Positions 35,889 through 44,582 of a stretch of DNA of 64,000 nucleotides are shown in pieces. The stretch is taken from NCBI RefSeq assembly GCF_900177675.1, contig NZ_FXWM01000001.1:939001-1003000 (forward strand), read 5' to 3'. Below the pieces are notes generated by a model. It ran no database searches and was not told the DNA's origin. It was given only the letters and a program-made list of their open reading frames with translations. Made by a program: the position numbers and the translations under genes. The stretch's first letter is position 1, and each line of letters opens with the position of its first letter. The stretch comes from Bacillus sp. OV166. Lineage in GTDB: Bacteria; Bacillota; Bacilli; Bacillales; Cytobacillaceae.

Positions 35889-36389
35889 ATGGGGAGGGGC
35901 TTTTTTGCAAATTTTTTTAGATATAACTGGATGGTAAGAGAAGACTGGTATCCTTGGTGTGAAAAGTTAAGTGAAGAAGAACTTCTGCAAAACCGAACGG
36001 GTGGAATGGGAAGTATATTGCATACACTTTTCCATATAGTTGATGTCGAATGGAGCTGGATACGTCTTTTACAAGGTAAAACTGACTTTCAGGAGAGTTT
36101 TGATGGTTATAAAAACTTGAATAAGGTTCGAAAATTAGACGCTGAATTTCATTTAGAAGTGGAAAACTTTGTGAACAACTGGGATGCTAGTATGGAAGAT
36201 CGTTTATTTTACGATACCTTACCTGATGGAAAAATTGTGACGGATACTTGGGGGGAAATCATGCGACATACCATTGCTCATGAAATTCACCATATAGGTC
36301 AATTATCAATTTGGGCAAGGGAAATCGGAAAAAAGCCTGTTTCTGCAAATCTTATTGGTCGGGGTCTTTCCTCTTATTCCAATAAATAA
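35889..36389 (+). CDS. DinB family protein
   Basis: A 166-residue DinB/YfiT-like four-helix bundle. The three metal-ligand histidines are visible: ILHTLFHIVDVEW near residue 43 and HEIHHIGQLS near residue 134. Members are putative metal-dependent, thiol-linked enzymes. The start is odd: the only strong ribosome site (GGGGAGGGG) lies inside the frame and points to a TTG at 35905 in another frame; one extra T in the following T-run would make that start continuous with RYNWMVREDW. A homopolymer slip is likely. Confidence 0.82.
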   Translation: MGRGFFANFFRYNWMVREDWYPWCEKLSEEELLQNRTGGMGSILHTLFHIVDVEWSWIRLLQGKTDFQESFDGYKNLNKVRKLDAEFHLEVENFVNNWDASMEDRLFYDTLPDGKIVTDTWGEIMRHTIAHEIHHIGQLSIWAREIGKKPVSANLIGRGLSSYSNK

Positions 36390-36501
36390 TTCAAATAGAA
36401 ATTAATTTAGTGGGTTTCTGTATATTTATGGGTGTGATAATTTAAAAAGAATCAACTTTTCCTTGTTCTGCGGGGGATTCAGTTTTGTGGAGCAATTTGA
36501 G

Positions 36502-36600
36502 TTTGTGAAGAATTGTACTTAAAGTAACGGAGTGCAAGAGTTTAAGATCAAGCTGAAATTTTGGCGGCTTTTCTTATTGAACGAAGCAGGTTGAACAAGG
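36502..36600 (+). repeat. intergenic repeat family, copy B
   Basis: Begins GTGAAGAATTGTACTTAAAG, then TAACGGAGTGCAAGAG, a weakened hairpin, TTGGCGGCTTTTCTTATTGAA and CGAAGCAGGTTGAACAAGG. The rest of 36390-36820 shows no gene. Confidence 0.7.
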
Positions 36601-36826
36601 ATTTTCCACTACACTAAAGAATTTATATAAAAAGGAAACTACAAACGCTAGTTAACAGTCGAATGCCCTTGTGGTATTAGGTATAGAAATTATGAAATAA
36701 AATAAGAGCTTAATCTGATGATACTTTATATAAACTGATGCATAAGCTAGTAGTGAGCATCAGCTATACCGCCATACTTTTAACTTCCTCAGTGCTTTAT
36801 TATGCGTTCGGTGCATTAAAGCCAGA

Positions 36827-36860
36827 TAAAAAAGCCCTAAAAAAACAAGGGCTTTTTTTA
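36827..36860 (-). terminator. terminator downstream of YjcZ-type gene
   Basis: AAAAAAGCCCT and AGGGCTTTTTTT pair around AAAAAAACA; good in both directions. Confidence 0.75.
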
Positions 36861-36890
36861 TTTGTAAAAAATTAGGTTGGATGCTTTTAA

Positions 36891-37025
36891 TTAATAAAAG
36901 ACAGTTGCTCCAATGATAATTAATAAAATAAACAAGACAACGATTAAGGCAAAACCTCCGCCATAACCAAAGCCGCCACCGTAACCGTAGCCACCACAAC
37001 CGCCGAAACCTCCATATCCGAACAT
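36891..37025 (-). CDS. YjcZ family sporulation microprotein, Gly-rich
   Basis: 44 residues: a Gly/Tyr/Phe-rich first half ([20 protein letters not shown]) and a membrane helix [28 protein letters not shown] precedes ATG. The helix is nearly the same as in the neighbour at 37048, so the pair is a local duplication. Confidence 0.82.
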   Translation of the reverse strand: MFGYGGFGGCGGYGYGGGFGYGGGFALIVVLFILLIIIGATVFY

Positions 37026-37047
37026 AAATATCCCCTCCTTTTAAAGA

Positions 37048-37179
37048 TTAATAAAAGCCTCCGAATCCTCCGCCACAGCCACCGTAACCGCCGCCAACAA
37101 AAGATGCTCCAATAATAATAAGAAGGATAAACAATACAACTACTAATGCGAACCCTCCACCAGCTCCTACACCATCCAT
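37048..37179 (-). CDS. YjcZ family sporulation microprotein, inverted domain order
   Basis: 43 residues. Here the membrane helix [18 protein letters not shown] is N-terminal and the Gly/Tyr-rich part (VGGGYGGCGGGFGGFY) is C-terminal, the reverse of the neighbour. AAAGGAGG precedes ATG. Confidence 0.8.
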   Translation of the reverse strand: MDGVGAGGGFALVVVLFILLIIIGASFVGGGYGGCGGGFGGFY

Positions 37180-37471
37180 TTAATAACCTCCTTTACATCT
37201 ATTCAATACAAAATATGATTAAATCCAAAAGGTGTCAGGGCTCTTGCGAAATACAAAAGCCCAATCTCTTCTATTCATTACAAGAAACTGCATTATGTAG
37301 CGAAAAAAAGACTCCTTAACTCTAAAAGTGCTTAGTTAAATTAAAAAATAAAAAATAAAAAGGCTTAACTACCGTGGTTCTTCATATAAACAGATGCATA
37401 ATCTAGAAAGTAGCCGCTATAGACCATATTAAAGCATAGACATAGACCTTAAATCAGGAATAGCCTCAATC

Positions 37472-37502
37472 AAAAAAAAGCCCTTCAAGAAAGGGCTTTT
37501 TT
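37472..37502. terminator. terminator-like hairpin
   Basis: AAAAAAAGCCCTT and AAGGGCTTTTTT pair around CAAGA. No adjacent gene is evident; 37200-37470 shows nothing I can support. Confidence 0.55.
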
Positions 37503-37677
37503 AGGTTCTTCTTAGAAATAAATTACTGCACTTACCATAATTGATACGAATTGGCCTTTGGGATTAAGATAGCTAAAGGGAAGAAGTTAAGTTTGTGAAG
37601 AAATGTACATTTTGTACAAATATTCTCAAAATTTATTTAAAACAATGTGGAAAATGGATAGCTCTACTAGATAATCT

Positions 37678-37775
37678 TGTGAAGAATTGTACTTAAAGTA
37701 ACGGGTGCAAGAGTTGAAGATTCAGCTGCCATTTGGGCGGCTTATTTTTTGTTAAGCTAACGAAGCAGGTTTGTT
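37678..37775 (+). repeat. intergenic repeat family, copy C
   Basis: TGTGAAGAATTGTACTTAAAG, TAACGGGTGCAAGAGTTGAAG, GCTGCCATTTGGGCGGC hairpin, then GCTAACGAAGCAGG. The most complete copy. Confidence 0.75.
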
Positions 37776-37911
37776 CAATAAATTGGAGCATAATTGGTTA
37801 AACATTATGCGGTAGACCAGCATTAATAAATGGATAAATAATTATTTTTAGTAATAAAATATAGATTAATGCCAAGCAATTCGGATAATTACAGAAATGA
37901 GTGAAGGAGTA

Positions 37912-38140
37912 TGGCAAAACGAACAAATAAAAATTGTAGGGCAATAAAGCCTTTTTAGTAAAATTAATAGGCTGCCCTTAATGTAATTATTCTTCTTTTA
38001 TTAGCTATTTGTTTAGGTTTACTGTTGTCCCAGATAGAGGTTTCTAATTCTATCGTTGTAGTCATAATAGGAGTCATAAGTTATGTAACGGGTACTACGA
38101 AGGAAAGATTGGATATGGTAAGCGGTAGCCGTGAATGATC
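37912..38140 (+). pseudogene. decayed small membrane protein
   Basis: GAAGGAGT leads to ATG 37912, which stops after 15 codons. A different frame from ~37972 is open for about 55 codons without a start and reads as one strong membrane helix (VIILLLLAICLGLLL) plus a polar tail ending GSRE. It looks like one small gene broken by frameshifts. Confidence 0.35.
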
Positions 38141-38289
38141 AGGTTCTATCTATTAAACTAGGTTACCATTAAGAGTGGTTACCTCAAAATCCCAAAATTT
38201 AATTACTGAAACACAATTGTAGAGGAATAGAAAAGGTGAAACACTAGTAGGTGCTCACCCTTGTCCTCCTTAAAGGTAACCTTTTCCCC

Positions 38290-38688
38290 TTATACAAGAG
38301 GCTTTTCAATTAAAGTAGCAAATTCAAGCTGATGGACATGTCCATCATCTAGGGTAGTGATTCCTTTGACAAAGTGTACATGCTTACCATTGCCAACTGG
38401 GATAGCAGGACCTGTTTGTATTCCTACCTCATGATGATGATCTAAAAAGTCGGTATTAGTTAATATTACATGTACATGACTATCACCCTTTGGAATTACT
38501 TCACCTGTAACCCCTGCAAAACGATGATTATGTCTGTCCTCTCCTTCTTCAGCTAATTTGGTACTTGCCAAAAATTCATGAACATGTGTTTGTGCAGATT
38601 CTTCAGAATTTGTTTTTTTGTTAGGCTGCTCTTCATTTTGAGATTTATTTCTTTCATAATTTTCTCTTCCCCTTTGAACTTTACTCAT
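38290..38688 (-). CDS. YmaF-like histidine-rich protein
   Basis: A 132-residue acidic protein with histidine motifs repeated at regular spacing: THVHEFLAST, HNHRFAGVTGEVIP, SHVHVILTNTDFLDHHHE, KHVHFVKG and GHVHQLE. This matches the YmaF family of Bacillus, whose function is unknown; the repeated HxH pairs suggest metal binding. Start behind GGGGGTT is acceptable. Confidence 0.75.
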   Translation of the reverse strand: MSKVQRGRENYERNKSQNEEQPNKKTNSEESAQTHVHEFLASTKLAEEGEDRHNHRFAGVTGEVIPKGDSHVHVILTNTDFLDHHHEVGIQTGPAIPVGNGKHVHFVKGITTLDDGHVHQLEFATLIEKPLV

Positions 38689-38840
38689 AAAATGGAACCC
38701 CCTTTTAAATTAGAATACTGTTTATAATATTAGTAATGGTAAGGTTTTATGAAAAAAAGATTTTCTTTATCTTTTGCTTCAAATGAATATACTTTTCCTT
38801 CTTTTTGAATATAAAAAGCTTACGTGCCCGTTTGTACTAA

Positions 38841-38875
38841 TTTGTGAAGGAATGTACTTAAAGTAATGGGTGCTT
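38841..38875 (+). repeat. intergenic repeat family, copy D, interrupted by group II intron
   Basis: TTTGTGAAGGAATGTACTTAAAGTAATGGGTGCTT matches the first half of copies B and C, then stops where the group II intron begins. Confidence 0.65.
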
Positions 38876-39386
38876 GTGCGGCCGAGCCTAGGTCGTATCA
38901 TATAGCGGGTGGGATTCCCGTCGAGTAAGAACTAGCCATTCGCTCGTAGCGAGTCTTGGAGGGCTATAGGTAACTTTAGTCTTTAAGCGTAGACAGTTAG
39001 GTGACGGGCCGAAAGCCAAATGGTTGAAGGGATTGAGCTCCATAATGTTAGTAAACCGAGAGGGCTGATGCTTTAAGCACTGCAGAAAGCTACATTTTAT
39101 CATTCGTTAAAGGCAAGAAGGATAAAACCTCTCTGGAGTCAGTGACCTTGGCACGTTATACATTGATATGATACGGCAACTCGGGAGACCCTACCGGTCT
39201 TTTCTTATTTTAATAGAAGAGTATGGTCTACAAGTGATAAAAAGCGAGGAAACCAAATGCCGTGTAGGGAGTCGGATAGCAGCGTAGTACCAATGAAGTT
39301 GGGTAATGCCGATGGAGGAAAGGCTAGCTACCAGTTATCACCCTTACTAGGGACACATTTACTACACACAGAGGTAGGTATAATAA

Positions 39387-40143
39387 ATGGAAACAAAACT
39401 AATAAGGATAGCAGAATTAGCAAAATCTGATCCTAAAATGAAATTTACATCTCTTGTACATTTATTAAATAAGAAAGCATTAGTTAAATGCCATCTTGAA
39501 CTACCCAATAAGAAGGCAGCTGGGATTAACGGTACAACCAAAGAGCAGTACGGTGAGAGTTTAGAAGAAAACATAGAGGATTTAGTAAGTAGGCTCAAAA
39601 GCAAAAGTTATCGTCCTGTTCCAGTAAGGAGAATGTATATTCCAAAACTCAATTCAAACAAGAAAAGACCATTGGGAATACCAGAACATGAAGATAAAAT
39701 TGTTCAAAAAGGTATTACAAAGATACTAAATACCATTTATGAAAATGATTTTCTAGATTGTTCCTTTGGATTCCGTCCAAATCGCAACTGCCATGATGCG
39801 TTGAAAATACTGAACCACTATATTGAAAAGAGGGCAGTAAATTATGTAGTAGATGTAGATATCAAAGGTTTCTTCGACAACGTTGACCACACTTGGATGA
39901 TGGAGTTCTTAAAACTGCGAATCGCTGACCCTAACCTACTAAGGATAATTGGTAGGTTTCTTAAAGGTGGATACATGGAGGAAGGTAAGAAATATAAAAC
40001 AGACAATGGCACACCGCAAGGTGGAGTAATATCTCCGATATTAGCCAATGTATACCTCCATTATGTCCTCGACCTATGGTTTGAGAAAAGGGTAAGGAAA
40101 CAGTGCAAGGGACAAGCATACATAGTGAGATATGCAGATGATT
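39387..40143 (+). pseudogene. group II intron 1 reverse transcriptase, 5' part (interrupted)
   Basis: Encodes RT domains 0-5 up to the active-site motif: AAGINGTTKEQY, RPLGIPEHEDKIVQ, SFGFRPNRNCHDAL, VDVDIKGFFDNVDH, GTPQGGVISPILANVYL and RYADD. The frame is interrupted immediately after the first base following YADD by the GTGTG of intron 2. Uninterrupted reading stops after ~10 intron-encoded residues. The gene continues at 42016. Confidence 0.88.
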
Positions 40144-42015
40144 GTGTGCCACGAAAACTGGCGAGGTGTGCCTGAAAGGCACAATCAACTAGTTGTGCTG
40201 CACTCAAGATGAGAGCAGGTCTCTCGCAATCGCTATACAGGTAGAGGTTGCAAACCACCTTAAGGTGCTTTAGTCAAAAGCTATGGTATTGAGCGTTAAG
40301 GAAAAGGCAGAGCAAGACTTTGTCAGGTACGTATTAAGGAGACGAAAACCATTGAACCGCTGAGGAAGTATCGAAAGCGTAGTGATGTCATCAAAACTGA
40401 GGGGGAGTCGTTAACTCAGGATTAGTTCGGAGGGAACCTGTTTACTGTCCGTTCGGTGACCGGTATAAAGGCGGCGTGAACTTAATACAGGCTTGAGTAT
40501 GGAACGTGGGAACCTACGACATGGATGCCAAGGGAGAAATTCAAGTGGATGCACCACAAGAATCAGAGTACCAATGCCATGTCTAGGGGCGGAATAACCC
40601 GTAGTAGTAATGAAACCTCCTAACGGAGGAGGAGCAAAGGGGTTATGTTATTCAGTTTTATGACCAAGTCAACCATTTAAATGGGAGGAACTTATGAATA
40701 AAACAAAGTCGTTTGCGATATCCAAAAAGGTAGTTTATGAAGCCTTTCTAAGAGTAAAAGCAAATAAAGGGTCAGCCGGTATTGATGAAGAGTCGATTGA
40801 AGAATTCGAAATGAATCTAAAAGATAATCTCTACAAACTATGGAACAGAATGTCCTCAGGAAGCTACTTTCCTCCAGCAGTAAAAGCTGTAGAAATACCG
40901 AAGAAAGGTGGCGGTACTAGGACACTAGGGATCCCAACTGTTGAAGATAGAATTGCACAAATGGTCGTGAAGTTGTACTTTGAACCCTCGGTGGAACCTT
41001 TCTTTCACAAGGATTCGTACGGTTATAGACCAAATAAAAGTGCAATTCAAGCATTAGAGATAACCCGTAAAAGGTGCTGGAAGTACAACTGGGTTCTAGA
41101 ATTCGATATAAAAGGACTATTCGACAACATTGACCACGGTTTACTAATGAAAGCAGTGGAAAAGCACACAAGTAATAAATGGGTAAAACTCTATATTAAT
41201 AGATGGCTAAAGGCACCTTTTCAAACAAAAGAAGGGGTAGTAGAACGGACTTTTGGTACACCGCAAGGTGGAGTTATAAGTCCAGTTCTAGCAAATCTAT
41301 TTCTTCATTACACATTTGATAAGTGGATGACTATAAACCATACAAATAATCCTTTTGCGAGATATGCAGATGACGCAGTTATCCACTGTGAATCGGAAGC
41401 TGAGGCAACAGAATTGCTGATATCACTTAACAAAAGGATGAAGGAATGTAAACTGGAACTACATCCAACCAAAACACGAATTGTGTATTGTAAAGATGCA
41501 GATAGGAAAGAAAATCACGAAAATATTTCGTTCGATTTTCTTGGATATACGTTCAGACCAAGACGTTCCAAAAACAGATGGGGAAAACATTTTATTAACT
41601 TTACACCAGCGATTAGTAATAAATCTAAGAAATCAATTCGGCAAAAAGTAAGGGACTGGAAGCTACAGTTAAAAGCCGAAAAGGACCTTACGGACCTATC
41701 AAATATGTTTAACTCACAGATTATAGGGTGGATTAATTACTATGGCAAGTTCTACAAATCTGAAATGTACTCAACATTAAGACACATCAATAAAGCCTTA
41801 ATAATGTGGGCAAGGAAGAAATACAAAAGGTTAGCTCGTCACAAGAAAAGAGCTGAATACTTATTAGGTAGAATTGCAAAACAGATTCCAAAACTATTTA
41901 AACATTGGGAAATAGGTATCAAGCCTACGGCTGAATAATGGGAGCCGGATGAGCTGAGAGGTTCACGTCCGGTTCTGAGAGGGGCTACTGGGGAGGTTCC
42001 AGTGGCCTACTTGCC
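40144..42015 (+). mobile_element. group II intron 2, inserted in the RT gene of intron 1 at YADD
   Basis: Begins GTGTGCC (GUGYG) directly after the GATGATT of the host YADD codons. It contains its own RT gene, then domain V (41942-41982, GAGCCGGATG...CGTCCGGTTCT) and a domain VI stem (GGCTACTGG/CCAGTGGCC) ending CTAC at 42010. Restoring the host RT frame needs the junction at 42015/42016, five bases later; the joined exons then total 1329 bases (443 codons). Confidence 0.82.
40694..41938 (+). CDS. ltrA: group II intron 2 reverse transcriptase/maturase
   Basis: An intact 414-residue intron-encoded protein. RT blocks: NKGSAGIDEESIEEF, TRTLGIPTVEDRIAQ, SYGYRPNKSAIQAL, LEFDIKGLFDNIDH, GTPQGGVISPVLANLFLHY and the catalytic FARYADDAV. 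A maturase X domain follows (IIGWINYYGKFYKSEM). No HNH endonuclease domain is visible at the C terminus. GGGAGG precedes ATG. It should splice its own RNA and, by doing so, could allow expression of the interrupted RT 1. Confidence 0.92.
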   Translation: MNKTKSFAISKKVVYEAFLRVKANKGSAGIDEESIEEFEMNLKDNLYKLWNRMSSGSYFPPAVKAVEIPKKGGGTRTLGIPTVEDRIAQMVVKLYFEPSVEPFFHKDSYGYRPNKSAIQALEITRKRCWKYNWVLEFDIKGLFDNIDHGLLMKAVEKHTSNKWVKLYINRWLKAPFQTKEGVVERTFGTPQGGVISPVLANLFLHYTFDKWMTINHTNNPFARYADDAVIHCESEAEATELLISLNKRMKECKLELHPTKTRIVYCKDADRKENHENISFDFLGYTFRPRRSKNRWGKHFINFTPAISNKSKKSIRQKVRDWKLQLKAEKDLTDLSNMFNSQIIGWINYYGKFYKSEMYSTLRHINKALIMWARKKYKRLARHKKRAEYLLGRIAKQIPKLFKHWEIGIKPTAE

Positions 42016-42587
42016 TTGTTTGTTGTTTTCAATATAAAAGTGAAGCCCAGCAATTCTTCCATTCATTAAAGTTTAGATTAAAGAAATTTAATCTAGAAAT
42101 AGCCGAGGATAAAACCAAAATTATTCCTTTCGGGCGGTTTGCGGAGCAAAATGCAAATCAACAGGGAAGAAATAAACCAGCAACTTTTGATTTCCTTGGG
42201 TTTACACACTTTTGCGGTAAAAGTAAACAAGGGAAATTTCGAGTAAAACGGAAAACAAGCAGGAAGAAAGTCCAAGGTAAACTAAAAGAAACGAAAGAAT
42301 GGCTGAAGAGCAATAGAAGTAAAGATATTCATATGATTATGGATAGATTTAAACGCTCACTAATAGGTTATTACAACTATTATTGCATCACTGATAATAC
42401 CCAAAATGTTTACAACTTTAAAGACAAAATCGAAGAGTTATTATTTAAATGGCTCAATAGAGGAAGCCAAAGGAAATCCTTTACATGGGATAAATTCAAT
42501 CTATTTCTTAAGAAGTATCCACTCCCATCACCAAGGATAAAAGTGAATATATATGATTTAAAAAAAGAGATTAGCTACATTCTGTAA
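42016..42587 (+). pseudogene. group II intron 1 reverse transcriptase, 3' part
   Basis: Continues the interrupted RT directly after YADD: FVCCFQYKSEAQQFF, then TFDFLGFTHFCG and the maturase domain RSLIGYYNYYCI with a C-terminal LFKWLNRGSQRKSF. Joined to the 5' part it makes a 442-residue protein, almost the length of RT 3 (439), and aligns with it through the end. It has no C-terminal endonuclease. No in-frame stop or shift is seen in either exon. Confidence 0.85.
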
Positions 42588-42641
42588 ATGATAACTAGGA
42601 GGAGCCGTGTGCATTAATAGTGCAAGCACGGTTCTGTGAGG

Positions 42642-44582
42642 GTTGCGCCTTGAAAGCTCAAGGAATACATACGACTTGAGATAGTCGTCTAGATAATGCT
42701 TAGCCAGCAGTCTTGTACCGAGTCTTGCGTGGTACACGGTAACGTGTACTGCGAAGCGTAGACAGGAAGATGGCAGGCCGGAATAAAGTGAAAAGGATAA
42801 TTAGTCCCGAAATTAAACGTGATGTGGAGTAGCCGACCTTTTCTCTCAATGGGGAAGGCAACAATGAAATAACCGCTATAGGCAAGGGTATTATCGTTAC
42901 TCCCGGGATTCGTACCTACGGCATGTCATCAATGGATTCCTTTGGGAACAAGGGAGATCCAATAAACTTCTATAACATATAGATAAGAATTCAACAAGCC
43001 CACAAAGCAAGGAGAATTCGATGGTTTATTGGAAGTCTTACTAACTGATAGTACTCTGAGATAGGGAGAGCCTATTACATGGGGAAGCGGTTAGCGGAAA
43101 TTGAATCAATCTAAGGAAACATGAGCTTCATTCAATGGAAGATTTCGGTCCTTAATTCAAAGTAAGGAGAAACCAATCATGACAACAGGATTAGAGAGAA
43201 TAGCAGTAAAAGCTCAACAAGATGAAAAACTACAATTTACATCATTAGCACATCACATTACAAAAGAGTTGATTTGGACTAGTTTAAACCATATGCCAAA
43301 GAACACTTCACCTGGCATTGATGGTACCTCAAGGGATATGGCTATAATTGAGTTTGAAAATTGGGTTGGAGATATGATGAATTCAATCTACAGACATAGC
43401 TATAAACCTCCAGCAGTAAGAAGGGTCTGGATACCTAAACCTGGGAAAGTAGAAAAACGACCGATCGGAGTACCTTCGGTGGCAGATAGAGCTTTACAAA
43501 GAAGTACAGCAACGGTACTTTCATCAATTTATGAACAAGACTTTCTAAATTGTTCATACGGTGGTAGGCCAAATAGGGGAGCACATAATGCCTTAGCTAC
43601 CCTTAATGAGATTATTTCAGGGAAGAAAGTTAGCTGGGTGCTGGAAGCCGACCTGAAGAACTTCTTTGGAACCTTAGACCATGATTGGATAATTAAATTC
43701 GTGCAACATAGGATTGGTGATCCTAGAATTATTAGTCTGATTAAAAGATGGTTAAAAGCAGGTGTAATGGAAGGTAAGGATATTTATGCCAGTGAAACTG
43801 GAACACCGCAAGGTGGTTCAATTAGTGTACTATTAAGTAACATTTATCTTCACTATGTATTGGATTTGTGGTTTGAGAAAGCAATAAAACCAAGACTCAA
43901 AGGAGAGTCATATCTAATAAGATATATCGATGATTTTGTAGTGTGTTTTCAATATCGTTCAGATGCAATAAGGTTTGGGAAAGTCCTTGTGAAAAGATTA
44001 AGGAAATTCTCATTAGAGCTTGAACCTAATAAGACTAGGTTAGTAGAGTTTGGACGGTTTGCCAGTAAACATGCCCTGCAAAAAGGAAAGAAATTAGAAA
44101 CGATCTATTTCCTAGGTTTTACACATTATTGTACAAAAAACCGTAAGGGTAATTTCATGGTAGGTAGGAAAACCGAGAAGACCAGATTTAAGCGAAGTGT
44201 AAATAAAATCCAAGAAGTACTTCGTACTATCAGACATTGGTCTATAAAAGACCAAGTTGAGAAGATAAATCAAATTCTTAGAGGTCATTACAATTACTAT
44301 GGTATGGCTGGCAATCTTCGGTCAATAACAAAAATCTATAAAATTACGGAACGTTATTGGAGAAGAATGTTAAGTAGTAGAAGCCAAAAGAGCTATATAA
44401 CGTGGGAAAAGTTCAATAAGATTAAGTCGTTTTTTCCTCTAAAGCGTCCTAAACTTTCAATTCCATTTTCGGAATTAAAAATGTACGCGAAACTGTGAAG
44501 CAATTTCTGAAGAGCCCGGTGCGGGAAATCCGCACGCCGGGTTCTGTGGGGGTTTGAGTCGCCAATTGGGCAACTTTTCTAC
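42642..44582 (+). mobile_element. group II intron 3, inserted between domains V and VI of intron 1
   Basis: The 5' region can be matched helix by helix to that of intron 1 (CCTTGA/TCAAGG, ACGACTT/AGTCGT, and CGTAGACAGG...GGCCGG), placing its 5' end near 42642, where the bases read GTTGCG rather than strict GUGYG. Domain V is at 44511-44551 (GAGCCCGGTGC...GCCGGGTTCTG), followed by a domain VI-like segment ending TTCTAC at 44582. Ends are approximate to a few bases. Confidence 0.65.
43179..44498 (+). CDS. group II intron 3 reverse transcriptase/maturase (YIDD variant)
   Basis: A 439-residue intron-encoded protein related to RT 1. Blocks: NTSPGIDGTSRDM, KRPIGVPSVADRALQ, YGGRPNRGAHNAL, LEADLKNFFGTLDH, and the active site RYIDDFVVCFQ in place of YADD. 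The usual GTPQGGVISPLL is GTPQGGSISVLLSN here. Maturase domain REG: RGHYNYYGMAGN. Catalytic aspartates are kept. No endonuclease domain. AAGGAGA precedes ATG. Confidence 0.9.
   Translation: MTTGLERIAVKAQQDEKLQFTSLAHHITKELIWTSLNHMPKNTSPGIDGTSRDMAIIEFENWVGDMMNSIYRHSYKPPAVRRVWIPKPGKVEKRPIGVPSVADRALQRSTATVLSSIYEQDFLNCSYGGRPNRGAHNALATLNEIISGKKVSWVLEADLKNFFGTLDHDWIIKFVQHRIGDPRIISLIKRWLKAGVMEGKDIYASETGTPQGGSISVLLSNIYLHYVLDLWFEKAIKPRLKGESYLIRYIDDFVVCFQYRSDAIRFGKVLVKRLRKFSLELEPNKTRLVEFGRFASKHALQKGKKLETIYFLGFTHYCTKNRKGNFMVGRKTEKTRFKRSVNKIQEVLRTIRHWSIKDQVEKINQILRGHYNYYGMAGNLRSITKIYKITERYWRRMLSSRSQKSYITWEKFNKIKSFFPLKRPKLSIPFSELKMYAKL

Noticed and set aside
40061..40258. Minus-strand frames across the intron 2 5' end
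   Set aside because: They span the exon-intron junction and oppose conserved RT coding.
42598..42660. Introns 1 and 3 arranged side by side rather than nested
   Set aside because: Only a few bases separate domain V of intron 1 from the start of intron 3, leaving no room for domain VI, while a second domain VI-like hairpin follows intron 3.
42700..42885. Minus-strand frame in intron 3 leader
   Set aside because: The sequence is structured intron RNA (domain I); no coding signal.
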